This document shows positions 49,842 to 60,960 of a stretch of DNA of 64,000 nucleotides, piece by piece. This DNA comes from Sanderia malayensis (Eukaryota; Cnidaria; Scyphozoa; Semaeostomeae; Pelagiidae). The stretch spans positions 2,046,001 through 2,110,000 of the forward strand of contig RQOL01000824.1 in the NCBI GenBank assembly GCA_013076295.1. Reading direction: 5' to 3'. The notes below the pieces were generated by a model. It was not told the origin of the DNA. It worked only from the letters and a program-made list of their open reading frames with translations, and did not search any database. The position numbers and the translations under genes were made by a program. Each line of letters begins with the position of its first letter. The stretch's first letter is position 1.

Positions 49842-52800
49842 TAAGTTTCCATTATTTGTTAGCGGAATTTCAGTCTATTTCAAAATGTCGATTTGCCAAT
49901 TTTAGCGTTCATGGAGTATACATAAAGTAATCGACTTGTTGCGGCCAGCCCTCGGGACCAACTTTTGAACCAATTGTCCTAGAACGCTGAAACTTGTCTC
50001 AAAATGATCAGAAGGACCTAATTAGTAGGTTTCCACTATTTGTTAGCCAAATTTCGGTCTATTTTAAAATGTCCATTTGCCAATTTTAGCGTTCATGGAG
50101 TATACATAAAGTAATTGACTTGTTGCGGCCAGCCCCCGGGGCCAACTTTTGAACCAATTGTCCTAGAAAGCTGAAACTTGTCTCAAAATGATCAGAAGGA
50201 TCTAATTAGTAGATTTTCACTATTTGTTAGCCAAATTTCGGTCTATTTTAAAATGTCCATTTGCCAATTTTAGCGTTCATGGAGTATACATAAAGTAATT
50301 GACTTGTTGCGGCCAGCCCCCGGGGCCAACTTTTGAACCAATTGTCCTAGAAAGCTGAAACTTGTCTCAAAATGATCAGAAGGATCTAATTAGTAGGTTT
50401 CCACTATTTGTTAGCCAGATTTCGGTCTATTTTAAAATGTCGATTTGCCAATTTTAGCGTTCATGGAGTATACATAAAGTAATTGACTTGTTGCGGCCAG
50501 CCCCCGGGGCCAACTTTTGAACCAATTGTCCTAGAAAGCTGAAACTTGTCTCAAAATGATCAGAAGGATCTAATTAGTAGGTTTCCACTATTTGTTAGCC
50601 AGATTTCGGTCTATTTTAAAATGTCGATTTGCCAATTTTAGCGTTCATGGAGTATACATAAAGTAATTGACTTGTTGCGGCCAGCCCTCGGGACCAACTT
50701 TTGAACCAATTGTCCTAGAACGCTGAAACTTGTCTCAAAATGATCAGAAGGACCTACTTAGTAGGTTTCCACTATTTGTTAGCCAAATTTCGGTCTATTT
50801 TAAAATGTCGATTTGCCAATTTTAGCGTTCATGGAGTATACATAAAGTAATTGACTTGTTGCGGCCAGACCTTGGGACCAGCTTTTGAACCAATTGTCTT
50901 AGAAAGCTGAAACTTGTCTCAAAATGATCAGAAGGTCCTAATTAGTAAGTTTCCATTATTTGCTAGCCAAATTTCGGTCTATTTTAAAATGTCCATTTGC
51001 CAATTTTAGCGTTCATGGAGTATACATAAAGTAATTGACTTGTTGCGGCCAGCCCCCGGGGCCAACTTTTGAACCAATTGTCCTAGAAAGCTGAAACTTG
51101 TCTCAAAATGATCAGAAGGATCTAATTAGTAGGTTTCCACTATTTGTTAGCCAGATTTCGGTCTATTTTAAAATGTCGATTTGCCAATTTTAGCGTTCAT
51201 GGAGTATACATAAAGTAATTGACTTGTTGCGGCCAGCCCTCGGGACCAACTTTTGAACAAATTGTCCTAGAACGCTGAAACTTGTCTCAAAATGATCAGA
51301 AGGACCTACTTAGTAGGTTTCCACTATTTGTTAGCCAAATTTCGGTCTATTTTAAAATGTCGATTTGCCAATTTTAGCGTTCATGGAGTATACATAAAGT
51401 AATTGACTTGTTGCGGCCAGACCTTGGGACCAGCTTTTGAACCAATTGTCTTAGAAAGCTGAAACTTGTCTCAAAATGATCAGAAGGTCCTAATTAGTAA
51501 GTTTCCATTATTTGCTAGCGAAATTTCGGTCTATTTCAAAATGTCGATTTGCCAATTTTAGCGTTCATGGAGTATACATAAAGTAATTGACTTGTTGCAG
51601 CCAGCCCTCGGGACCAGCTTTTGAACCAATTGTCCTAGAAAACTGAAACTTGTCTCAAAATGATCAGAAGGACCTAATTAGTAGGTTTCCACTATATGTT
51701 AGCCAAATTTCGGTCTATTTTAAAATGTCCATTTGCCAATTTTAGCGTTCATGGAGTATACATAAAGAAATTGACTTGTTGCGGCCAGACCTTGGGACCA
51801 GCTTTTGAACCAATTGTCTTAGAAAGCTGAAACTTGTCTCAAAATGATCAGAAGGACCTAATTAGTAGGTTTCCACTATATGTTAGCCAAATTTCGGTCT
51901 ATTTTAAAATGTCGATTTGCCAATTTTAGCGTTCATGGAGTATACATAAAGTAATTGACTTGTTGCGGCCAGACCTTGGGACCAGCTTTTGAACCAATTG
52001 TCTTAGAAAGCTGAAACTTGTCTCAAAATGATCAGAAGGACCTAATTAGTAGGTTTCCACTATATGTTAGCCAAATTTCGGTCTATTTTAAAATGTCGAT
52101 TTGCCAATTTTAGCGTTCATGGAGTATACATAAAGTAATTGACTTGTTGCGGCCAGACCTTGGGACCAGCTTTTGAACCAATTGTCTTAGAAAGCTGAAA
52201 CTTGTCTCAAAATGATCAGAAGGTCCTAATTAGTAAGTTTCCATTATTTGCTAGCGAAATTTCGGTCTATTTCAAAATGTCGATTTGCCAATTTTAGCGT
52301 TCATGGAGTATACATAAAGTAATTGACTTGTTGCAGCCAGCCCTCGGGACCAACTTTTGAACCAATTGTCCTAGAACGCTGAAACTTGTCTCAAAATGAT
52401 CAGAAGGACCTAATTAGTAAGTTTCCATTATTTGTTAGCGAAATTTCGGTCTATTTCAAAATGTCGATTTGCCAATTTTAGCGTTCATGGAGTATACATA
52501 AAGTAATTGACTTGTTGCGGCCAGACCTTGGGACCAGCTTTTGAACCAATTGTCTTAGAAAGCTGAAACTTGTCTCAAAATGATCAGAAGGTCCTAATTA
52601 GTAAGTTTCCATTATTTGCTAGCGAAATTTCGGTCTATTTTAAAATGTCGATTTGCCAATTTTAGCGTTCATGGAGTATACATAAAGTAATTGACTTGTT
52701 GCGGCCAGACCTTGGGACCAGCTTTTGAACCAATTGTCTTAGAAAGCTGAAACTTGTCTCAAAATGATCAGAAGGTCCTAATTAGTAAGTTTCCATTATT

Positions 52801-53935
52801 TGTTAGCGAAATTTCGGTCTATTTTAAAATGTCGATTTGCCAATTTTAGCGTTCATGGAGTATACATAAAGTAATTGACTTGTTGCGGCCAGACCTTGGG
52901 ACCAGCTTTTGAACCAATTGTCTTAGAAAGCTGAAACTTGTCTCAAAATGATCAGAAGGTCCTAATTAGTAAGTTTCCATTATTTGTTAGCGAAATTTCG
53001 GTCTATTTTAAAATGTCGATTTGCCAATTTTAGCGTTCATGGAGTATACATAAAGTAATTGACTTGTTGCGGCCAGACCTTGGGACCAGCTTTTGAACCA
53101 ATTGTCTTAGAAAGCTGAAACTTGTCTCAAAATGATCAGAAGGTCCTAATTAGTAAGTTTCCATTATTTGCTAGCGAAATTTCGGTCTATTTCAAAATGT
53201 CGATTTGCCAATTTTAGCGTTCATGGAGTATACATAAAGTAATTGACTTGTTGCAGCCAGCCCTCGGGACCAACTTTTGAACCAATTGTCCTAGAGAGCT
53301 GAAACTTGTCTCAAAATGATCAGAAGGACCTAATTAGTAAGTTTCCATTATTTGTTAGCGAAATTTCGGTCTATTTCAAAATGTCGATTTGCCAATTTTA
53401 GCGTTCATACATAAAGTAATTGAGTATACAGAGTATACATAAAGTTTTTATTTCAGAGTATACATAAAGTAATTGACTTGTTGCAGCCAGCCATCGGGAC
53501 CAACTTTTGAACCAATTGTCCTAGAAAGCTGAAACTTGTCTCAAAATGATCAGAAGGACCTAATTAGTAAGTTTCCATTATTTGTTAGCGAAATTTCGGT
53601 CTATTTCAAAATGTCGATTTGCCAATTTTAGCGTTCATGGAGGATAGATAAAGTAATTCACTTGTTGCAGCCAGCCATCGGGACCAACTTTTGAACCAAT
53701 TGTCCTAGAGAGCTGAAACTTGTCTCAAAATGATCAGAAGGACCTAATTAGTAAGTTTCCATTATTTGTTAGCGAAATTTCGGTCTATTTCAAAATGTCG
53801 ATTTGCCAATTTTAGCGTTCATGGAGGATAGATAAAGTAATTCACTTGTTGCAGCCAGCCATCGGGACCAACTTTTGAACCAATTGTCCTAGAAAGCTGA
53901 AACTTGTCTCAAAATGATCAGAAGGAGCTAATTAG
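49842..53935 (+). repeat. 184-bp satellite array, 22 copies
   Basis: The marker TTGCGGCCAG/TTGCAGCCAG recurs from 49939 to 53849 at exact 184-bp steps, except one 230-bp step (53251 to 53481) caused by a 46-bp local duplication of TATACATAAAG sequence. Monomers fall into variants by the segment after the marker: CCCTCGGGACC, CCCCCGGGGCC, ACCTTGGGACC and CCATCGGGACC. The variants form higher-order blocks. No frame of 60 codons or more runs through the array. Confidence 0.97.
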
Positions 53936-54330
53936 TAGAAACTAGACGCTTGGTCGTTATCTGACTCCAGATTTTTGACTAAGGAAATGTAAAGATCCCT
54001 AGATTCAAGGTTTGCGCGCCAAGTTTTTATGATAGAGAGACCAAATAAATTTTGTTCTGTGCAGGAACCTATGGTGAAGAGGAATAGCCCAAAAATTTGA
54101 AAATTTTTATAAAACGTGACCCATAGTCCAGGAACTAGACGCTTGGTCGTCATCTGACTGTAGATCGTTGCCTAAGGTAAAGGTCGCTAGATTCAAGGTT
54201 TGCTTTCCAGCTATTAATGCCTAGAGACTGAATAATACATTTTATTCTGCGCAGCAACCTACCAGGTACAGGAATATGAAAACATATTTGAACATTTTTA
54301 AAATTATTGGGCTGAAATCCGAGAAATTAG
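53936..54330 (+). repeat. Flanking ~190-bp repeat, about two copies
   Basis: GAACTAGACGCTTGGTCGT-type sequence occurs at about 53937 and 54128, each followed by GACT..AGAT and CTAGATTCAAGGTTTGC. A related segment (AGAACTAGAGGGTTAGTCGT, then GACTGTAGATTTTTGCCTAA) lies on the left edge of the 184-bp array at about 49788-49840. Confidence 0.7.
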
Positions 54331-54388
54331 ACTTAAAAGTAAATAAATTCACATTATATTGTTAGTGTTTTGTAATTTCCCCGTACTA

Positions 54389-54762
54389 CTTTAATCGGAG
54401 AAACTTTCGCGGGAAGAAACTTTCGCGTTTTTGGCCAAAATTCGCGAAAGTTTATTGCGCGAAATTTTCTAAAATATGAAATTCGCGAAAGTTTATTCTT
54501 GATAAAAATTTCAAAATTGGAAATTCACTTGTTCTTCTTCTGTTAACGTTGTAAAAATGAGAAAAATTGATGAAAAAGTTTCACTTTGAATAAAAACTAC
54601 TTCAAGGTTTCTGTTTAAAGTTTCTGTTCAGACTTGAAATTCGCGAAAGTTTATTCTCGCAAAATATCCGATTTTGCCAAAAACGCGAAAGTTAATTCCA
54701 GAAATTTCGCGATTATTTCGCCTCGCGAAAGTTTCTTCCCGCGAAAGTTTCTCCGATTAAAG
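54389..54762. mobile_element. MITE-like element with TA target duplication, 374 bp
   Basis: Ends begin CTTTAATCGGAGAAACTTTC in both orientations, with about 50 bp of inverted arms built from repeated GAAACTTTCGCG units, and TA directly outside each end. The interior repeats TTCGCGAAAG several times. It ends 180 bp upstream of the spermidine synthase ATG. Confidence 0.88.
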
Positions 54763-54942
54763 TATTGTACTTTGGTAATTGAAATGAATTTGTTAAATTA
54801 TAATAGGGAGGGACATCGCGTGTTGATACCCACGTGGTTGGTTTGTTTGGAAGAAACTGTGACGAGGGCCTAAATAAATAGGACGAGAAAAACACCTCTT
54901 TATTAAAAGTTTATCTCACTGAGATTTGCAAAGCATTTTAAA

Positions 54943-56826
54943 ATGACAGGTGTGGTGGATGGATGGTTTTACGAAAAGAGTAGCTACTTTCCTGGTCAGG
55001 CATTTGGCTTAGAGATCGAAGAGATTTTATTTTCTGGAAAGTCCAAGTATCAAGAAGTCCTCGTTTTCAAAAGGTTAACAAAATCATTTTCAATACCTCA
55101 ATTAATATACTTGTCCTTAAATTTATACGTTTTTTGCATAGGCTTACAGCCTGTAGCAAACTCCTACGATATAAAATTGGTAATTTATGTGTTGTTGAGA
55201 AATACGCTAGGGTCTGTGCTGAATATTTTTGAAGTTGTTTTTGTTGTTGTAGACGTAGTGTTGTGAAGTGTTTGGGGGTAGTCAAGTAGGCAAACTTCGG
55301 ATCAACTTAATTTGATATTCTTGTTTTTTTGTAGCAAAAGCTATGGCATAGTTCTAGCTCTTGATGGCATTGTTCAGTGTAGCTCAAGAGATGAATTCTC
55401 GTACCAAGAAATGATTACCAATGTTCCACTTAATTCACACCCTGACCCAAAGAAAGTTCTTATAATCGGTGGAGGAGATGGAGGGGTCGCAAGAGAAGCT
55501 GGCAAACATCCCTGCGTTGAGTCTATTGATCTTTGTGAAATAGATGAGGTATTTTTTGTTTAATTCAATTTCATTCCTTCATGTCAAGAGATTGATTTAG
55601 TTATTTACATGCAGAAATTCATAATTTGCAATTTTGCAAAGGTTCAACCTACTTTGTTCTAGATGGTTATCGAAGTGAGCAAGAAATTTATCCCAGAAAT
55701 GGCAAAAGGATTTGAAGATCCAAAAGTAACTCTTTTTGTTGAAGATGGATTTAGTTTTTTGAAAAATCATGAAAACCATTATGATGTTATTATTGCTGAT
55801 ATCACAGATCCAGAAGGTTCATTATTAATTGTCTAATATTTCACTAACCTTGATTTTTCTTCTGTTTGAATACCATATTATTAATTTCATCGGTCAGGTG
55901 TTCAATTGAGGATCAAGTGGTCCAATGCTCATCTAAAAAGATGAATACAAGATGATGAATATGAGAGATAATGCATCTACACTAACAGATTCATTTTTGC
56001 CCTGTAGGACCAGCAAATCGGTTATTTGGTGAAGAATTTTATGAATTAATGAAAAAGGCTTTGAAACCAGATGGCATAGTTTGTGTACAGGGTAAACAAA
56101 TGCAGAAAGTAAACAAATAAATCTCAAATCAATATCAATGATCATTTCTATTATCAATAAATTTATTATCAACATCAATATCATTCTTCTTCAAGGTGAA
56201 AGCATTTGGCTAGATCTTCCAGTCATAAAAGAAATTTTAACCTTTAGCAAGAAACATTACCCTGTTGTGTCATATGCACATTCACTTGTGCCAACATACA
56301 CATGTGGAGAAATTGGCTACATCCTGTGCAGTTTAAACAAGGTATAATTGATGAAATATGAGATTTGTTTATGGCTAAATAGCTGCCATATACCCAGTTT
56401 TATAATTGAACATTGCACATTTTTATTGTTGAAGGATATGAAATTCGGAAAACCAGTTCGCACTTTCACACCAGAGCAAATGTCGGAAATGAATTTGCAA
56501 TATTATAATGAAGAAATTCACAGTTCATCTTTTGTATTTCCAACATTTGTAAAAAAGGTATTGTTATAATATTCATTGGGTGACAATATCATAGATTCAA
56601 GACATTGAAGTAGTTAGGTAGTAAATGAATTGCAAATGGCAGCGAGTTTAAACCAACAATTTCATCAATTGACTGTTTGCTATAGCTTTTAGTACTAAGT
56701 CTAATATTGAATAACAATTCAGCTAAAATTGTGTTTTTGCAAATAAACCCCAGTATCTTACTTTTTGAAACTTCTTAAAAATTTGAAACTGTTTCTATTC
56801 TTTTCTTTTAGGAACTTGGATTGTAG
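54943..56826 (+). CDS. SRM: Spermidine synthase
   Basis: Seven exons join in frame: 54943-55073, 55335-55548, 55663-55816, 56008-56091, 56196-56341, 56435-56557 and 56812-56826 (TAG), 288 residues, close to the usual ~300. The enzyme transfers an aminopropyl group from decarboxylated S-adenosylmethionine to putrescine in the cytosol. Visible motifs: the N-terminal GWFYEKS, the active-site loop [19 protein letters not shown], the nucleotide-binding [18 protein letters not shown], and IIADITDP. The first Asp of IIADITDP matches the catalytic Asp of the usual ITDSSDP form. [14 protein letters not shown] follows. The third donor (GTTCAT) is weak but is the only one found that keeps frame into [12 protein letters not shown]. 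The last exon encodes only ELGL. AATAAA at 56849. An inverted-repeat element ends 180 bp upstream of the ATG. Confidence 0.95.
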
Positions 56827-56848
56827 CTGTGTGATATGAGCTCATCAT

Positions 56849-56854
56849 AATAAA
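56849..56854 (+). terminator. Polyadenylation signal of spermidine synthase
   Basis: AATAAA within an A-rich stretch, 22 bp after the stop codon. Confidence 0.5.
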
Positions 56855-58408
56855 AAAAACATTAATGAGAAGTGTTGTTTTTTAGATTTTTGCAGTAATC
56901 TTTTTCATTTGTCATGAAATTGTAAGCTAAGCTTTATTATATTGCGAATATTGCGTTAAAAATTGCGTGTTGCAATAGCAAATTGAGTCTAACTGCTTGC
57001 ATTTTGGAGTCTTCCAATCATATTTCAATATTTCTGATGACGTAGTGATAATCATGTGATTTGATTGGTTAATGACATGTCATACCATAGCCCTCGCCCT
57101 GGCCATGCTATGGCGTTACGGTTTGCCTTGCCTTGCCTGAATGATATCTGAAAATTCATCCATTATTCCACAACTTACATTTGTTCATGCCATTATTTGT
57201 TGCCGTTGTTATCTTTGTGCATTTAAAATTTTCTTGAGGAGATATGAGAATGAGATCAAATTAAGGATACAGCAACGCCCACTTTTCCCGTCTTTCTCGT
57301 CGCCATGTTTGTTCCTTCGCTGCGTAAAATGTCCTCGTCATTTTTCATCTATTTTCATTCAAAAATCCCTAATATTGACGCTTGAGCAATCTATAAACAT
57401 AAATATGGTACATCACAATAAAATGCTAACATTATGTTGTAATATATCACAACAAGTTCTTGATGAACGATAATTTAACTTACCAAACATGATGCATTCG
57501 AGAGACAGAGGTAAAATGTCCGAGGTTGCTTCGCTTCGCGTTTTTGAGAAAATGAAAGTATGGCAGAATCTTTCTGTCCACGCCTTATGTTTTATTTTTT
57601 CCTACTGCGCAGATTGATTCTATTTAATAGCTCGCTTTTCTGCGAATGAAATGAAATAAGATCGAAACTTTTGTTTCCAAGTATAGCTGAGTGGATTCAG
57701 GGGTGAATTGTGGAGGGGAAGGTCGCTGGTTCGAAGCTTTCCAAGGCCACGTATAATTAATTCGGTGCAAAACATTTCTCTTATTTGTAATCATCAAATC
57801 AATTTCCGATTTTTCTATAACTTTGCATATTTTACGTATATTTTTACAATTTCACATTCTTTTCCCAAACGATGTTGTCTAGCGTTTTTTAGTTTTGTTT
57901 TTTGTTCCTAGTTACATTTTAAAAGATATTTTAGTTGTTTGCGATGAAATTTGCTTTCTTTTTGCTTCTCCATCCAATTCATGTTTGGCAGTGACAAAAG
58001 ATAAAGAGAAGGACGATGAATTAAGGAAAATTAGGTTTGGGTGTTCTCAAGTTCCAGACAGTTTTCTTGTGAGTTTAACAAAACCTTTTTTCGTGGCTCA
58101 ATTTGGCGAGCAAAAACATCTTATCCTCAAGGTTTGATCTATAGGAATTGGTTCGTTAGTGATCCTTGAAGGGACAGAGAATTTCGTTCGAATTAGGTAG
58201 AGCTCGAACTACACGAGTTCGAGTTATGCAGATTTGACTGTAGTATTGCAATGTTGAAATTGAGTTGAATTACTCCGTTGCACATGCGTAATGGGTGAAA
58301 AGGATCAAGAAATTTCTAGATTTCATTTCGCATGATAACAATCAAAGCAGATAGTTTTGGCGAAAAATAAAGTGATATTGAACGAGAAAGCGCGATTAAA
58401 TTTTAGAA
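56855..58408. other. Intergenic region between spermidine synthase and MLF
   Basis: Holds a tRNA-like fragment near 57680-57745 (TAGCTGAGTGG then GGTTCGAAGC), and near 58190-58240 a degenerate segment with GAGCTCGAAC and GAGTTCGAGTT that resembles the pogo-type element at 14170. It should include the MLF promoter; no clear TATA box. Confidence 0.4.
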
Positions 58409-60566
58409 ATGTTTGGCAGAGATCCTTTTTCAGTATTTAATGATGATCCGTTCTTTCGGTAAGTTTTAAACCCAAAATTATCTTGGTATTTATTGTTGGT
58501 GCAAATTAAATGCTAGTAGTTTTTTGGTTTAGGCCTAGCTAAATCATGACGTTTTATCTGATTTGTTTTTAGTCAACACAATGAATCAATGAGAATGATG
58601 AGAGAGAATTTCTTCGGGGCTGATCCTTTTGCAACTCGCCACCAAAATCAACTTGCCTTGAGAGGTCCCCAGGAGAGACCAAGAGATCATCATCATCATG
58701 ATAGACACCGCCGTCAACAACAACAAAATCAAAACCATCAAGCTCTTGCTCTTGCTAACCCAATGGAGGATATGTTCTCACACATGAATTCCATGTTTGC
58801 CAACACCAACTCAATGTTTGGCAATATGCATCAGCAATTTGTAAGACTTTTTTCACTTCTTACAGAAAATCATTCCAAATCATGGCATCTAACTAAATGT
58901 CTATCTTTTGGGTTCACGATGTACCACAATGATGAGTAGTAAAATTTCACCTTACTTAAGTAACACCTCGTTAACCACGAAGGATCTATGTACTTTATTT
59001 CAATTTAATGTGTTTTTGTTTTTTCTAGAACTCAATGGCAAATGATCCAAATTCTCATTCGTATTCATCATCAAGTTTCATGTCATACAGCAGCAACGGA
59101 AATGATCCCCCACAAATTTATCAAGCGAATAAGTCAACAAGAAGGGCTCCTGGTGGGGTGAGTCTAATTGTGAATTTAAAACCTAAGATGTCCTGTTGTC
59201 AACCGCATAGTTGCCACAAACATGTATCATATTTTTACCTGCTAAATTCTTCCTTGTCTGAATTTTCATCCATCGTGTAGATCAAGCTCTGCCAGCAGCC
59301 GTAATCGAAATCTACAAAGTGTTTTCACAGTCATGTCTAAAATGAGAACAATAAGGAATGAATTTTTATGTTTTTAGGTTGAAGAAACTAAAAGATCCGT
59401 GCGAGATTCAGATTCAGGTGTTGACAAGATAGCTATAGAGCAAAAATTAGGTATGAAAAACAAATAATTATAGCATCAGATAAACCAGAAGGGAAATGTT
59501 TAATATGAAATTTGCAACCAAACAAAATGATTGGTTGTATGCATTTGTCGTTATGTGAAAGTTAAAAATTGAAAGTTATGTGTTTGAAATAGGTGAGAGA
59601 GGCCATAGATATGAAAGAAAAAGAAATGTAAGAGACGGTGAAACCGAGGAACACAGAGAGTTCTTCAACATGGATGAAGGTTTGATTCATTCATCATTCT
59701 TCACTACTTTTTATCATCTTCTAATTGAAACAATTTAATAAGCTCATGTTTGATTTTGAAATGCATAATTTTGTAGAAGATGCAACCACATTTGACAGAG
59801 ATTGGCAAAGACATACACAATCACACAGAGCTCTTGGCTATGATGATAGACACAGAAGAAGAAGACACAGGAATAATGGTAAAAAATAATATTATGCAGT
59901 TGCCTTTCCTTTTCAATATACATATGTATATATATGTCTGTCTAATAAGTGCTGTAGCATGGAGCTCAGAGTCACATAGCACCCATCTGTTCTTCTTCTG
60001 TGCTTTCACTATTGACACCCTGTGCTTTCACTATTGACACCCTGTGCTTTCACTATTGATACCCTGCACTTTGTACATCAAACATTTTACACCAGTGTAG
60101 ACAGTACTTGTTAAATGATATACATAGATTATAGTCTGTTTGAAAGAGAATGAAACACTTATTATAATTGCTTTGCACTTCTGTTGCGTTGGGCATTGAT
60201 AAAGCAGAATATACAACACAATCCCAGATATATATTTATAAATATACATTGTAGACATGTTATAATATACTTACATTATAAATACAGCTATATTTGCATG
60301 TTACTATTGTAAAACACCCGTTAAAGAGCCCAGTAACTAGAGAACCAAGTAGCAGATTGATAAAGAAAACAGAAGCCTGGTTCTTCTCCTCTATTCCTGC
60401 TCCATTGTCCCATTCCCCTGTTCCCTTTCTCCATCTTTTACCAGGCTAATGTATATCAAAGAGAACTTCGTTCGCATAATAATAATAATAATAATAATAA
60501 TAATGTTTATTGTCCTTTTTCATAGATCAACCAAGTATACCATATCACAGGGGACCAAGGCATTGA
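58409..60566 (+). CDS. MLF: Myeloid leukemia factor (MLF1/MLF2 family)
   Basis: Seven exons join in frame: 58409-58458, 58573-58840, 59029-59157, 59378-59450, 59593-59679, 59777-59878 and 60526-60566 (TGA), about 249 residues, matching the family. The N-terminus MFGRDPFSVFNDDPFF is followed by ADPFA, a His/Gln-rich stretch, and a Met-rich helix-like segment (PMEDMFSHMNSMF). The family core is clear: SSSFMSYSSNGNDPPQIYQ, then RRAPGGVEETKRSVRDSDSG, then GERGHRYERKRNVRDGETEE and the FDRDWQRH region, ending in an Arg-rich tail. MLF proteins shuttle between nucleus and cytoplasm, bind 14-3-3 and chaperones, and in flies act with DREF/Runx pathways; those roles are known for the family, not shown here. 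The last intron ends in an (AAT)n microsatellite just before the acceptor, and the final exon encodes only 13 residues, so it is the least certain join. Confidence 0.9.
60000..60067 (+). repeat. 22-bp tandem repeat, three copies
   Basis: Unit GTGCTTTCACTATTGACACC plus CT, in the last MLF intron. Confidence 0.85.
60477..60505 (+). repeat. (AAT)n microsatellite
   Basis: About nine AAT units ending roughly 20 bp before the final MLF acceptor, so length changes here could affect splicing. Confidence 0.9.
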
Positions 60567-60960
60567 ATTCTGTTTTTAATGATCAGAATCTATTGTGTTT
60601 CTATTGTATGTGTGGATTTAAAGCTGTTTGCTATGGAGTAATCAAGTGAATTAATGAAATTATCATGTAGTAGTTTTTGTGTTGCTATTGCTTACTGCAA
60701 TTGTATGTTTTTAACTTAACAAGTTTAATTTATTGTCACAGAAAGCATGTAGAAGGAATTGTAATTTTTGAAAATTTTCCTTGCACAAAGATCGGACCAA
60801 TATACAAAGTGAAAGCTTTATTAAGCCCCGATTTAGAATGGGGGCTACTATTGTGGTAATGAAGCTACTGTCCCATGAAAACATTCGAGATCCGCGTAAC
60901 GATAATAAGATCTTGCTCATCTCTTTAAGTATATTGAAAAACCATGGAACTCCTTCTATT

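Noticed and set aside
49842..53935. CRISPR-like array
   Set aside because: The array is contiguous 184-bp monomers without unique spacers, in a genome with introns; it is a satellite.
54634..54873. 79-codon plus-strand frame upstream of spermidine synthase
   Set aside because: It runs across the right arm of the inverted-repeat element and has no independent support.
57680..57745. Possible tRNA gene
   Set aside because: A-box- and B-box-like strings are present, but the flanks do not pair as an acceptor stem and no plausible anticodon arm is seen; more likely a tRNA-derived repeat fragment.
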